Origin: Amycolatopsis mediterranei
GTDB lineage: Bacteria; Actinomycetota; Actinomycetes; Mycobacteriales; Pseudonocardiaceae
Direction: 5' to 3'
DNA: 64,000 bases
Assembly: GCF_026017845.1 (NCBI RefSeq)
Contig: NZ_CP100416.1
Span: 7,125,749 to 7,189,748 of the forward strand
Shown here: positions 17,042 through 26,084 of the stretch, piece by piece
Layout: the number at the start of each line of letters is the position of its first letter
Numbering within the stretch: the stretch's first letter is position 1
Notes under the pieces: generated by a model
The model's input: only the letters and a program-made list of their open reading frames with translations
The model's database searches: none
Told to the model about the DNA's origin: nothing
Translations under genes and position numbers: made by a program

Positions 17042-18412
17042 TTACCTGGCGACACCCAGCTCGTGGTCGTGGTCGCCGACCGGCAAGCTCACCTGACCCG
17101 GGGGCGGCCCCCGGCGCAGGGCCGGGTTCCGCCGGCTCGCGCACCAGCTCGCCGGCCGGGCCTTCGTCAACTTCCTCGCCATCAGCCAGGCGAGCGCCTG
17201 CGCGTCGGTGGTCAAGGCCGGAACCGGCCCGGCCGGTTTCGGCTGCTCTGGCCGGTTCCGTCCGTGGCGCGGGCCGATCAGTTCGAGCGCACGGCAGGTC
17301 GTATGGGTGTGGTAGACGAACAGGCGCCCCAAAGCGTGCTCTCGTTCGTGCCGGCGCGCACGTTCCCCACCCAGCTCCGCGGAATAGGCGCGAAGCAGGT
17401 CGTGCAACAGGAATCTCCCATCAGCCGCTTCGCGGACCAGGTGGACGCGCATCAGGCTGCGGAGGGTGTCTCGAGCCTCCTCGAGGGTGATACCACCGGC
17501 GAGAGCGGCCAGGCCGTAGTCGTCGATGCTGCACCGTGCCGGTGCCACGCTGAGCAGCCGGAACGCTTGCGCCTCGCGGGCGGACAGCTGCCGGTAGGAC
17601 CACGAGAACACCGAGCGGACGGCGGTGCACGCATGGCCGCTGGAGCCGAGCATCTCGAGTTTCCACCGTTCGTCACCCAGCTCCCGGGCGAGCTCGTGCA
17701 GCTGGGTCCACGGCCGGGCCAGCGCCAATTCGGCGACGGTACGCAGCGCCAAGGGCAGGCACGCGCACTGCTCGACCAGTGCGTCCGCCGCAGCGGGCTG
17801 GTCGTCGGCCCGGTCTCCGAGCCGCCGGCGCAGGAGTTCCACCGCCTCGCCGTGCGGCAGGAGGTCGACGGTGATCCGGGATGTGCCGTGGGCGATCGAA
17901 AGACCCGGGAGTGCGTCACGGCTCGTCACGAGCACGAAGCAGCTCCGGGTTCCCGGCAGCAAGGGCTCGACCTGATCGGGTGTCCGCGCGTTGTCCAGGA
18001 CGATCAGCATCCGCCGGTCGGCGATGAGGGACCGATAGGCGCTCGCCCGGCGATCCAAGCCGGTGGGAACGGCTGCCTCCGCTATCCCGAGTGGGCGCAA
18101 CAGGTCGGCCAGCACGTCCTCGGGCGCGGCGGGATCGTCGACGTCATATCCCCGAAGGTTGACGTAGAGCTGCCCGTCCGGGAACCGGTCCCGGACCCGG
18201 TGCCCCCAATGCACCGCCAACGCTGTCTTTCCGATGCCGGCGGTGCCGGAGAGGGAGGACACCACCACCGAGGTCGACGTGCGGGAGCCGTCGAGCAGCC
18301 GGTCCAGCTCGTCGAGCTGCCCGGCCCGGCCGGTGAACCCGGAGATGTCCGGAGGCAGCTCTCGGGGAACCGGGAGGCGAGGCTGACGCGGCACGTCGTC
18401 CTGCTCCGCCAC
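17042..18412 (-). CDS. NB-ARC (STAND) NTPase, C-terminally truncated
   Basis: 456-residue frame. The NB-ARC module has Walker A (SGTAGIGKTALAVHW, about residue 57), Walker B (RRMLIVLDNA), a sensor Arg (LVTSRDAL) and the GLPLAL-like CLPLALRTVAE. A winged-helix part follows (FSWSYRQLSAREAQAFRLLSV; FLLHDLLRAYS). Homology ends near residue 410 at the family-typical ALAWL; the last ~45 residues look like out-of-frame read-through. The TPR region expected next is absent and a CHAT remnant follows. Such proteins act as signalling ATPases, transcription regulators or immune-like sensors. Start GTG 18412 with AGGAGG four bases upstream. It may be a non-functional stub. Confidence 0.8.
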   Translation of the reverse strand: MAEQDDVPRQPRLPVPRELPPDISGFTGRAGQLDELDRLLDGSRTSTSVVVSSLSGTAGIGKTALAVHWGHRVRDRFPDGQLYVNLRGYDVDDPAAPEDVLADLLRPLGIAEAAVPTGLDRRASAYRSLIADRRMLIVLDNARTPDQVEPLLPGTRSCFVLVTSRDALPGLSIAHGTSRITVDLLPHGEAVELLRRRLGDRADDQPAAADALVEQCACLPLALRTVAELALARPWTQLHELARELGDERWKLEMLGSSGHACTAVRSVFSWSYRQLSAREAQAFRLLSVAPARCSIDDYGLAALAGGITLEEARDTLRSLMRVHLVREAADGRFLLHDLLRAYSAELGGERARRHEREHALGRLFVYHTHTTCRALELIGPRHGRNRPEQPKPAGPVPALTTDAQALAWLMARKLTKARPASWCASRRNPALRRGPPPGQVSLPVGDHDHELGVAR

Positions 18413-18622
18413 CGAGCCTCCTGGTCACCTGACACCAACGTCGGCCCTACGGTATCGCGCGGCCGGGCGTTCCTCGGCGATCCGATCCCGACGGCGGTTC
18501 CCCCCGATCACCGAAACGGCGCGTGGTCAGTTCCGCCAGTGTTGGCGTCCGCACCACCGTCGCTTCATCCGGCGCGCTTACCGTCGATGGGCCCTGGGGG
18601 TCCCTCACCGCGAAAGGTCCCG

Positions 18623-19621
18623 ATGAAGACTGTCGATCTGCGGCGTGCCCTGCTCACGATCGTGGCGCTGGTGGTGGCCGTCGGCGGGGCGGCCACCGCA
18701 AGCGCGTCCACGACACCCGCGATGACGAACGCCGGTGCGGTCCGGAAGGACGCCGTCTCGGCGGACTTCGCCGCCGTCACCCGTGATACCCGGTGGGAGC
18801 TGGTGAGCACGCTGAAGCTGCAGTTCCCCACCTACCACACCGAAGGCCTGGCGTTCGCCGGCGACCGGATGTTCCTCTCCGCCGTCCAGGTCCTGGAGCC
18901 GACCAAGAAATACCCGGTTCCGCAAGGCGGCTACGACCGAACCCCCGGCAAGGGCATCGGCCACGTCTTCGTCATGGACCGGGCGGGTCACCTGCAGCGC
19001 GACATCGTCCTCGGCGAAGGCGACATGTACCACCCGGCAGGCATGGACTTCGACGGCACCTCCGTCTGGGTTCCGGTCGCCCAGTACCGGCCGGACAGCA
19101 GCGCCGTCGTCTATCGCATCGACGCCCGGACCCTGGCCGTGCACAAGCAGTTCGAGGTCGCCGACCACGTGGGCGGGATCGTCCGGGACGCGGCCAGCGG
19201 GCACCTGGTCGGGCAGAGCTGGGGTTCCCGGCGCTTCTACGAGTGGACGACCGACGGCCGTCGGATCGCTGCCTGGGACAACCCCGGTTTCTTCGTCGAC
19301 TACCAGGACTGCCAGACCCTCCCCCAGCGCCGGATGATCTGCGGCGGCATCGCGAACCTGCCGCAGACGCCGGCCGCGGGTGGCGCGGGCGCGACCTACG
19401 AGCTGGGCGGGATCGGCCTCGTGGACCTGCGCGCCCGGCAGATCGAGCACGAGGCTCCGGTCCAGCTGTGGTCCGCCGCCGGCCACGTCGTCAACCGCAA
19501 CCCGTTCAAGATCGCCGCCGCGGGCAACACGCTGACCATGTGGGTCGCCCCCGACAACGGCGACGAGGGCAACGGCACCGAACTGCTGACCTACGCCACG
19601 ACCGTCGCCCCGCCCCGGTGA
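18623..19621 (+). CDS. Secreted DUF6454-type protein
   Basis: 332 residues with a Sec signal peptide (MKTVDLRRALLTIVALVVAVGG, Ala-rich cleavage site near residue 28). The mature domain looks like a beta-propeller-type repeat protein (YHTEGLAFAGDRMFLSAVQV; YHPAGMDFDGTSVWVPVAQY; DHVGGIVRDAASGHLVGQSWGSRRFYEW; NPFKIAAAGNTLTMWVAPD). This matches secreted proteins labelled DUF6454. ATG 18623 with GAAAGG nearby. The long open frame upstream of the ATG is antisense to the NB-ARC gene and not coding. Confidence 0.8.
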   Translation: MKTVDLRRALLTIVALVVAVGGAATASASTTPAMTNAGAVRKDAVSADFAAVTRDTRWELVSTLKLQFPTYHTEGLAFAGDRMFLSAVQVLEPTKKYPVPQGGYDRTPGKGIGHVFVMDRAGHLQRDIVLGEGDMYHPAGMDFDGTSVWVPVAQYRPDSSAVVYRIDARTLAVHKQFEVADHVGGIVRDAASGHLVGQSWGSRRFYEWTTDGRRIAAWDNPGFFVDYQDCQTLPQRRMICGGIANLPQTPAAGGAGATYELGGIGLVDLRARQIEHEAPVQLWSAAGHVVNRNPFKIAAAGNTLTMWVAPDNGDEGNGTELLTYATTVAPPR

Positions 19622-19642
19622 GGGCGATCAGCCGTCGGGCGT

Positions 19643-20422
19643 TCACCCCTGCCCGATGGGCCGGCCGAGTTCGGTGGTGGTGAACAGCCGCCCGCCCAGG
19701 TGTGCCGAGACCGTCTCATCGGGCGGTACCGCGGCCGCGAACCGCTCGGCGTCGTCGACCGGGTGGTACCCCAGTTCCCGGCCCTCCCGCAGGGAGCAGC
19801 AGCCACGGCTATTGGCCGAGACCCCCCAGATGACCCGGAAGCCGGGGGCCGTGGCGGTCAGGCACGCTTCGAACATCCGGCCGGCGTCGCCCGGGGACAA
19901 CCACAGACTCAGGGCGTGCCGGTCCACCGGCCGGACGAAGCACGAGCCGATCCGCACGCAGATGACGTCCAGCCCGAACCGGAAGTGGTAGAGGCTGCCC
20001 AACGCCTCGACCGCCGCCTTGCTGACCCCGTAGAGGGTGTCCGGACACGGCGGGCAGTCCGCGGGCACCGGCTGCCCGGCCGGCCGGAACCCGACCGTGT
20101 GCACGCTGGACGCCAGCACCACCCTGGGCACTCCGGCAGCCAAGGCCGCGTCCAAGACCGTGCGCGTGCCACTGACGTTGACGGCCATGAGCCGATCCCA
20201 GCTGTCCTCACCGGCGAGGGCGGCGAGGTGGATCACCGCGTCCACCCCCCGGCACGCGCCGGCCATGACGCCGGCGTCGGTGACCGAGCCGGTCACCCAC
20301 TCGCCGGGGAGGTCGCCGGGCCGCGCCAGATCCAGCAGCCGCAGGTCCCACGCGGCGTGCAGGCGGGGAACCACGATGTGCCCCACCCGCCCGGCCGCGC
20401 CGGTCACCAGCACCCTGCCCAC
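19643..20422 (-). CDS. NAD-dependent epimerase/dehydratase family protein
   Basis: 259 residues, extended SDR. The Rossmann motif is VLVTGAAGRVG; the active-site Tyr-Lys pair appears in DTLYGVSKAAVEALG and the Ser/Thr in VVLASSVHTVG. This resembles uronate dehydrogenase / NAD-dependent epimerase-like proteins. Two GTG codons follow the GGGGAGG ribosome site; I chose the second (20422) since it starts the Rossmann strand and has better spacing. Confidence 0.85.
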   Translation of the reverse strand: MGRVLVTGAAGRVGHIVVPRLHAAWDLRLLDLARPGDLPGEWVTGSVTDAGVMAGACRGVDAVIHLAALAGEDSWDRLMAVNVSGTRTVLDAALAAGVPRVVLASSVHTVGFRPAGQPVPADCPPCPDTLYGVSKAAVEALGSLYHFRFGLDVICVRIGSCFVRPVDRHALSLWLSPGDAGRMFEACLTATAPGFRVIWGVSANSRGCCSLREGRELGYHPVDDAERFAAAVPPDETVSAHLGGRLFTTTELGRPIGQG

Positions 20423-20619
20423 CACAAGCCTCCCCGACCCCACCGGCCACCGATCCCGGCCGGGAGAGAACTGCACCTTGACGGCGGAAGACCGGCACGA
20501 CGAACCGCCGGGGCCGTCGATGCCGGGCACTACCCGGTACCCGCACCGGACCACCGTAGCGCGCACCGACCGCCACCAGCGTCGTCCGATCGCCGGGACT
20601 TCACTCCGGAACGGCCGAA

Positions 20620-21230
20620 TCAGCCGAAGCGGCCGTGGGCGTAGTCGGCCGTCCGGGGGTCGGAGGGCTCGTCGAACACCGCGTTCGCCGGGCCCGCCTC
20701 CACGATCACCCCCGGCGCTTCGGCGAGGAAGAACGCGCATTGCGCCGAAACCCGTTGCGCCTGCTGCATGTTGTGCGTGACGATGACGATCGTGACCTCG
20801 CCGCTGAGGTCCTCGATCGTCTCCTCGATGCGGCGGGTCGACGTCGGGTCCAGCGCCGAGCACGGCTCGTCCATCAGCAGCACCTTCGGCCGGACGGCGA
20901 GCGTGCGGGCGATGCACAGCCGCTGCTGCTGGCCGCCCGACAACGCACCGCCCGGCTGGCGGAGCCGGTCGCGGACCTCCTTCCACAGCCCGGCCTTCCG
21001 CAGGCACTCGGCGACGAGGTCGTCCCGCTCGGCCGCCTTGACCTTGGTGCCGGTGAGCTTCAGCCCGGCCGTGACGTTGTCGTAGATCGACATCGCCGGG
21101 CACGGGTTCGGCTTCTGGAACACCATGCCGATGCGGCGGCGGGCGTCGGTCAGCTTCCACGACGGCGCGTAGATGTCGTCGCCGGCCGGCAGCACCTCGC
21201 CGGCCAGGGTGGCGCCGGGCACGAGTTCGT
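20620..21230 (-). pseudogene. pstB: 3' fragment of phosphate ABC transporter ATPase gene pstB
   Basis: Clear PstB C-terminal two-thirds: RRRIGMVFQKPNPCPAMSIYDN (Q-loop), LSGGQQQRLCIARTLAVRP (signature), VLLMDEPCSALDP (Walker B), VTIVIVTHNMQQAQRVS (H-loop), RTADYAHGRFG end. The first ~90 residues including Walker A (GxSGxGKST) are gone; upstream sequence is a different gene remnant fused out of frame. Without a P-loop it cannot bind ATP. No pstS, pstC or pstA is nearby, so this is a displaced fragment. Confidence 0.82.
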
Positions 21231-21489
21231 GTCGCGCACGACGACGTCCGCCAGGGTCAACCGGTCCCGGAGGGTCCGCACCGCGTCGGCGCACGAGGCA
21301 GCGTCCGGAAAGGACGTTGCCGACTGCGCCAGACTGCGGTTGTCGGCGGAAAGAAACCGCCACACGATGCTGCCCGCCGAGCCGGCCCACCACGAAGTCC
21401 AGGCCGTCGACCGGCCGGCCGAGGCGGCGCGGGCCGCAGGGAGCCGTCCTCGATGACGACCGGGGTGCCGGTCTCCAGGGCGCGCCCGC
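21231..21489 (-). pseudogene. Remnant of an unrecognised gene fused to the pstB fragment
   Basis: Codon-position GC suggests former coding sequence: DGLDFVVGRLGG in one frame, then after a frameshift near 21365 WRFLSADNRSLAQSATSF and ADAVRTLRDRLTLADVVVRD, which then runs out of frame into pstB. I do not recognise the family. The region is a recombination or deletion scar rather than a gene. Confidence 0.5.
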
Positions 21490-22356
21490 TCACCGGCCCG
21501 GCGCGAGGCTGATGTCGCTGCGGCCGAACAACTGCTGGGCGACGTCCTTGCACACGGTGGCCCCGTACCGGTGCTCGTCGCCTTGGTCCGGGTAGTGCAC
21601 CATGACCGCGAGCACCCAGTGGTCCCAGATGGCCAGGCAGTCGACCGTCCACCAGGTCCCGTGCCGGGTCCAGCCGTTCTTGACCGCCGGGCGCCTGCCC
21701 TCGAGCGCCGGCGCCTCCGGGATGCCGAAGGCGTTGCCGGCGTCGACCGAGCGCATAAGATCGAGGAGCTTGGTCCGCCACTGCGGGCTCAAGCCCGGAC
21801 CGCGGGCGACGCACTGGCCGAGCAGGGTCGCGTCGGTCGCGGGCATCGTGGTCTTGGACCACCAGTCCGGGTGGATCCGCGTGTCGCGCAGGCCGCAGGT
21901 CCGGATCATCCGGCTGATCGAGTCGTCGCCGCCGAGCCGCAGGTACAGCGCCTGCGCGGCGTTGTCGTCGCTGGTCCGGATCATCCGGGTCAGCCGGGCC
22001 TCGTCCTCCGCCGAAATCCGGGACCGCCGGGAAGCGAGGAAGTCCACGGCGAGCCAGCTCTTGATCATCGATTCGGTCGTGTTGCGCAGCGTCCCGTCGC
22101 CGACCACCGCACCGGTGCCGAGTTCGCGCAACGCCCAGGACCAGTCGCCCCGGACGTCGACGGCCACCTTGACCTCCGCCGGATCCGGCGCAGCCCGCCG
22201 CGCGTTCGGGGCCGGTGCGGCGGTGTCCGGCGGCGAAGACACCGACAAGACCGGCCGTTCCACGGCGGCGGGCACGTTCACCGGACGAAGGAACGTCGCC
22301 GCGGCGACGGCACCGAAAATCACCCCTCCGACCACGACGACCACGGAAAGACGCAT
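21490..22356 (-). CDS. Class A beta-lactamase-fold serine hydrolase, membrane-anchored
   Basis: 288 residues with an N-terminal signal/anchor (LSVVVVVGGVIFGAVAAATFL). Catalytic-type motifs are in the order of class A beta-lactamase/DD-peptidase relatives: SMIK (SxxK, nucleophile Ser), SDDN (SDN-like) and VKNGW (KTG-like, here KNG). FGRSD-type C-terminus. Closest in type to the actinobacterial serine-hydrolase family of about 290 residues with unproven activity; it might hydrolyse peptidoglycan or beta-lactams. KNG in place of KTG weakens a beta-lactamase call. Confidence 0.78.
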   Translation of the reverse strand: MRLSVVVVVGGVIFGAVAAATFLRPVNVPAAVERPVLSVSSPPDTAAPAPNARRAAPDPAEVKVAVDVRGDWSWALRELGTGAVVGDGTLRNTTESMIKSWLAVDFLASRRSRISAEDEARLTRMIRTSDDNAAQALYLRLGGDDSISRMIRTCGLRDTRIHPDWWSKTTMPATDATLLGQCVARGPGLSPQWRTKLLDLMRSVDAGNAFGIPEAPALEGRRPAVKNGWTRHGTWWTVDCLAIWDHWVLAVMVHYPDQGDEHRYGATVCKDVAQQLFGRSDISLAPGR

Positions 22357-22510
22357 CGGAACTCCTTCGACCGGGCGATGGACCGCTGCTTTTTCACGGC
22401 AACCGCCCGGAAGGCGGGCGTCACCCAGGAGAGCTGGCCGGAGGCGGGGAAATCACGCACTCGGACGCGGCCGGAGATCCACGTCAGTGGAGAGTCACCG
22501 AGGCCGGGGC

Positions 22511-22531
22511 CTGTTCATGCACCATGAACAG
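22511..22531. terminator. Perfect 9-bp hairpin CTGTTCATG/CATGAACAG
   Basis: Two perfect 9-bp arms with a three-base loop (CAC), 30 bp downstream of the stop of the leftward anti-sigma-like gene and upstream of the serine hydrolase gene. Terminator or operator; no U-tract. Confidence 0.5.
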
Positions 22532-22560
22532 AGCGCCCCGCCTCGCGCAGGAAACAAGAA

Positions 22561-23448
22561 CTACCGGTCGAGCTGAACGGAGTTGAGCAACGTCAGCGCA
22601 GCCGCTCGGTTGGCGGGCGAGCTGTTGATTTCGACGGTGTACGGGCCGATCTTCCGGAATTGGCGGGCCGGCAGCGGATCCTGCTCGGTGCCGCTGTCCG
22701 AGCTTTCGTTGTTCCGGGGAATCCACACGAACAGGGAGAAGCACCGGCTGTCGAGCGGCACCTTCCGCACCTCGATGTCCGGGCAGAGCACCAGCGTGTT
22801 GGCCTCGGACTCGCTGGTGAACGTGTCGACCTTCTGCCCCGCGGGGAGTTGCACGGACTTCAGCGGCGACTTGATCACCGGCGGCGTGGCGCGGATCTTC
22901 CCCAGCAGATCGAGCATTTCCGCGGCCGTCACCGGTTTCGCGGTCTGCACCCGGAACCAGCGATTCGGTCCGTCCTGCCACATGACCGTCTGCGGCTGGG
23001 AGATCTGCCCGGCGGTGGTGGGCTTCGCGGGCAGCGCGCTCTTGGGCGGGGCGCTCTCCCGGACTTCGATCTCGAACGCGTATTTATGGTCCTGGCCGTA
23101 GTGCACGGTGGCGAAGTGCGGCTGGATGGCCCAGAACATCAGCTGCCAGGAACTGTCCTCGAGGCTCACCGCCGGCGCGGCGGGCGGCACCTTACCGGTG
23201 TCCGGCGACCCGGTCGCCGCGGCGGACGAGGGACTCGGGTGCGCGGCCGGAGGCACCACCGCGGTGCCCCGCTCCAGCGCCCCGACGGCACCCGCCCCGA
23301 GCGCGACCACCGCGAACGTCACCGCGGCGACCCCGATCACCCGGCGCCGCCGGATCCGGCGGGTGGCGCCGGCGAGCACTTCGTCCGGATCGGGGGCCAA
23401 GGTCTCCTGCGCCCGCAGCGCGCGGCGCAACTCGTCGAGATCGGTCAT
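22561..23448 (-). CDS. Membrane protein partner of ECF sigma factor (putative anti-sigma)
   Basis: 295 residues. A short cytosolic N-terminus (MTDLDELRRALRAQETLAPDPDEVLAGATRRI) is followed by one transmembrane segment at about 36-60 (VIGVAAVTFAVVALGAGAVGAL). The extracytoplasmic domain has no recognised fold (WFRVQTAKPVTAAEMLDLLGKIRATPP). The start overlaps the stop of the sigma gene (TGATG). No zinc anti-sigma HxxxCxxC motif is present, so its anti-sigma role is inferred from coupling and topology. Confidence 0.75.
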   Translation of the reverse strand: MTDLDELRRALRAQETLAPDPDEVLAGATRRIRRRRVIGVAAVTFAVVALGAGAVGALERGTAVVPPAAHPSPSSAAATGSPDTGKVPPAAPAVSLEDSSWQLMFWAIQPHFATVHYGQDHKYAFEIEVRESAPPKSALPAKPTTAGQISQPQTVMWQDGPNRWFRVQTAKPVTAAEMLDLLGKIRATPPVIKSPLKSVQLPAGQKVDTFTSESEANTLVLCPDIEVRKVPLDSRCFSLFVWIPRNNESSDSGTEQDPLPARQFRKIGPYTVEINSSPANRAAALTLLNSVQLDR

Positions 23449-23951
23449 CACACACTCTCCTTGCCTTCTTTGAGCTGGACGCGCAGCGAGCTCAGGCCGC
23501 GCGAGATGTGGCTGCGCACGGTCCCGGGCGCGCACCCGAGCACCGCGGCGATCTCGTCGTCGTCGCGGTCTTCGTAGAACCGCAGCACGATCGACGCCCG
23601 TTGGGCCCGGCTCAGCCCGGCGAGCAGGCCGCCGAGCTGGTGGGCGTCGGCGATCCGCCCGGCCGGATCCGGCTCGGTCAGCTCCCGGTACCGCGCGACG
23701 TCCGAGGTCGGGCGCACCGAGCGCTGGTACCAGCGGCGCCGCCAGCCGAGGTAGCCGTTGACGACGATCTTCCGCATGTACAGGTCCGGCCGATCGGCCG
23801 CCGCGAGCTGCCGCCAGGCGCGATGCGCGTGCACCAGCGCGTCCTGCACCACGTCCTGCGCCAGTTCACGGTCGCCGGTCAGGACGGCGGCGAACCGCAC
23901 CAGACCGGGCAGTTGCTCGCGGGTGAACTCTTCGAACTGCACACCCCTCAA
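23448..23951 (-). CDS. ECF sigma factor, SigE/SigM-like short type
   Basis: 167 residues. Region 2: FEEFTREQLPGLVRFAAVLTGD and AQDVVQDALVHAHRAW; RPDLYMRKIVVNGYLGWRRRW. Region 4: LSRAQRASIVLRFYEDRDDDEIAAVLGCAPGTVRSHISRGLSSLR. Typical of the SigE-family ECF factors of actinomycetes encoded next to a one-span membrane protein. Start uncertain: TTG 23951 or GTG 23942. Confidence 0.88.
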   Translation of the reverse strand: MRGVQFEEFTREQLPGLVRFAAVLTGDRELAQDVVQDALVHAHRAWRQLAAADRPDLYMRKIVVNGYLGWRRRWYQRSVRPTSDVARYRELTEPDPAGRIADAHQLGGLLAGLSRAQRASIVLRFYEDRDDDEIAAVLGCAPGTVRSHISRGLSSLRVQLKEGKESV

Positions 23952-24023
23952 GATGCCGCCATCGACGCGATCCGTTGCAGTGAAGTTCGAGATGGCCGAG
24001 CACCCCGAGGCGACGGCTCCAGC

Positions 24024-25154
24024 TCAGTAAACCGAACGCAGCAGTTCGGCGACCTCCGCTGCCGACGGCAGGCGTGGCGCGTTCTTCGTGACGGCGTCGG
24101 CGACCGCGGCCGCGGCTATCTCCGGGATCTCCTCGCGGGTGACGCCGAGTTCGCGCAACGGGCGTTTGATCTCGATCGCGCCCGAGATCTCCCGGACGGC
24201 CTCGATCGCCGCGGCGGAGCCGGCCGGTGTGACGTGCAGCGCGCGAGCCGTTGCTTCGTACGCCTCCCCCGCGGCCGCCGCGCTGAACTGCATGACCTCC
24301 TCCAGCACCGCGGCCAGCGCGACACCGTGCGGCGTGCCCGTGTGCGCGGTCAGCGCGTGGCCGATGCCGTGGACCAGGCCGAGCCCGGACAACGTCAGTG
24401 CGTGCCCGGCCAGGTGCGCGCCGAGCATCAGCTCCGCCCGCGCTTCCAGGTCGCCGCCGTCGCGGTAGGCGACCGGCAGCCACCGGCCGACCAGGCCGAC
24501 CGCCTGCGTGGCGTAGGCCGCCGAGAACGGGGTGGCGCCCCGCGAAGCCAGGGATTCGATGCCGTGGACCAGGGCGTCCAAGCCGGTCGCCGCGGTGATC
24601 CCGGCGGGCAGCCCGAGGGTGAGCTCCGGGTCCAGCACGGCGATCCGCGGCTTGACCGAGGCGTGTCCGATGTAGACCTTCCGGCGCGCGCAGACGTCCT
24701 CGGTGACGCCGAACCCGTTGGTTTCCGCGCCGGTGCCTGCCGTCGTGGGGACGGCGATCAGGGGCAGGCCGGCGGCGGCGTCCCACAGCCGATCGGCGTC
24801 CGCGGCCGCGGCGCCCGGGTTCCCGGCGAGCAGGGAGACGCCCTTGGCCGCGTCCAGGGCCGAGCCGCCGCCGAGGGCGAGCACGGTCGCGGTGCCGAAC
24901 GCGCGCAGGCGGGCGGCGCCGCGGTCGAGTTCCGCCGTCGACGGGTTCGGGCCGATGTCCTCGTGGACCGCGTGCTCGATCCCGGCGGCGGCCAGGATCT
25001 TCTCGACGCGCTCGACGATCCCCGTGGCTCGCAGCCCCCGGTCGGTGACCACGAACGCCCGGCGGTGGCCCAGGCTGTCGACGAAGCCGGGCAGCTCGGC
25101 GATGACCCCGGGACCGTATTCGGTGCGGCCGGTCGGCTCGACGGACAGGCGCAT
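24024..25154 (-). CDS. Iron-containing alcohol dehydrogenase
   Basis: 376 residues of the Fe-ADH (group III) family. NAD-binding GGGSALDAAKG and PTTAGTGAE; metal-binding His residues in LVHGIGHALTAHTGTPHG plus upstream Asp/His (GLDALVHGIE). Converts alcohols and aldehydes, or reduces maleylacetate-like ketones. ATG 25154 has AAGGAG six bases upstream. Last gene of the five-gene catabolic operon, 11 bp after the 3-HIBADH-like gene. Confidence 0.9.
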   Translation of the reverse strand: MRLSVEPTGRTEYGPGVIAELPGFVDSLGHRRAFVVTDRGLRATGIVERVEKILAAAGIEHAVHEDIGPNPSTAELDRGAARLRAFGTATVLALGGGSALDAAKGVSLLAGNPGAAAADADRLWDAAAGLPLIAVPTTAGTGAETNGFGVTEDVCARRKVYIGHASVKPRIAVLDPELTLGLPAGITAATGLDALVHGIESLASRGATPFSAAYATQAVGLVGRWLPVAYRDGGDLEARAELMLGAHLAGHALTLSGLGLVHGIGHALTAHTGTPHGVALAAVLEEVMQFSAAAAGEAYEATARALHVTPAGSAAAIEAVREISGAIEIKRPLRELGVTREEIPEIAAAAVADAVTKNAPRLPSAAEVAELLRSVY

Positions 25155-25165
25155 GCCGGGCTCCT

Positions 25166-26083
25166 TCAGACGGCCGGGACGGTGGGCAGCGGCAGCCGGA
25201 AGTCCTGACCGGCCCACTTTTCGTACAGGCGGACCGGGCTCATTTCCCCGGCGCGGTCGCCGTACGCCGCCTTCGCACGGCGGAAGATCCGCTCGACGAG
25301 CGCGGCGAGCTCGGCCGGCACCCCGACATCGCGGGCGAGGTCGACGGCCAGGCCGAGGTCCTTGCACGCCAGCACCATCGCGAACGAGTCGTCGTAGTCG
25401 CCGTCCGCCAGCACGGACAGCACGTCGTGCTCGAGGAAGTGGGACGCGGCCGGGCCGGCCAGCAACGCCGAGCGAAGCACACCGAGGTCGACGCCCGCCT
25501 TGACGCCCACGGCCAGGACCTCGGCCGCCGCCACCAGGTGGCCGAACCACAGCAGGTTGATCATCAGCTTGACGGTGTAGCCGTGCCCCACCGCGCCGAC
25601 GTGCAGGATCTTCGCCGGATCACCGAGGACTTCCAGCAGCGGCAGCACTTCGCGGAAGTCGCCCGCGTCGCCGCCGACGAAGATCTGCAGCAGGCCGGCC
25701 TCGGCGCCGCGGGCCATGCCGCTGACCGGCGCGTCGAGCCGCCGGACGCCGCGCGCGTCGAGGACCTCTTCGGCGATGCGCTGCGCCGCCGCGGGGGTGG
25801 AGGTCGACATATCGATCCAGAGGGCACCCGGCGAGAGCGCCTCGGCCGCTCCGCCACGCAGGAGGACGTCCTCGACGACGCCGGGGGTCGGGAGCATCGT
25901 GATGAGCACGTCGACGCCGTCGGCGCAGGTGGCGGGGCTGTCCACCCACCGGGCGCCCAGGCCGAGGTGGTCCAGCGCTGCTTCGGGGCGGACATCGTGG
26001 ACGGTGACGTCGTGGCCGGCGAGGATCAGGTGCCGCGCCATGTGCCGGCCCATGTTGCCGAGGCCGATGAAACCGATCTTCAT
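25166..26083 (-). CDS. 3-hydroxyisobutyrate dehydrogenase-family NAD(P) reductase
   Basis: 305 residues of the beta-hydroxyacid dehydrogenase superfamily. Rossmann GFIGLGNMGRHMA; substrate-binding DAPVSGMARGAEAG; catalytic Lys in HGYTVKLMINLLWF; C-terminal helix ACKDLGLAVDLA. Members include 3-hydroxyisobutyrate, tartronate-semialdehyde and sulfolactaldehyde reductases. The ATG at 26083 is one base beyond the ALDH stop with GGAG nine bases upstream. Confidence 0.9.
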   Translation of the reverse strand: MKIGFIGLGNMGRHMARHLILAGHDVTVHDVRPEAALDHLGLGARWVDSPATCADGVDVLITMLPTPGVVEDVLLRGGAAEALSPGALWIDMSTSTPAAAQRIAEEVLDARGVRRLDAPVSGMARGAEAGLLQIFVGGDAGDFREVLPLLEVLGDPAKILHVGAVGHGYTVKLMINLLWFGHLVAAAEVLAVGVKAGVDLGVLRSALLAGPAASHFLEHDVLSVLADGDYDDSFAMVLACKDLGLAVDLARDVGVPAELAALVERIFRRAKAAYGDRAGEMSPVRLYEKWAGQDFRLPLPTVPAV

Positions 26084-26084
26084 G

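Noticed and set aside
17009..18622. Long plus-strand extension upstream of the DUF6454 protein
   Set aside because: It is antisense to the NB-ARC gene. The signal peptide begins at 18623, so the upstream part is not coding.
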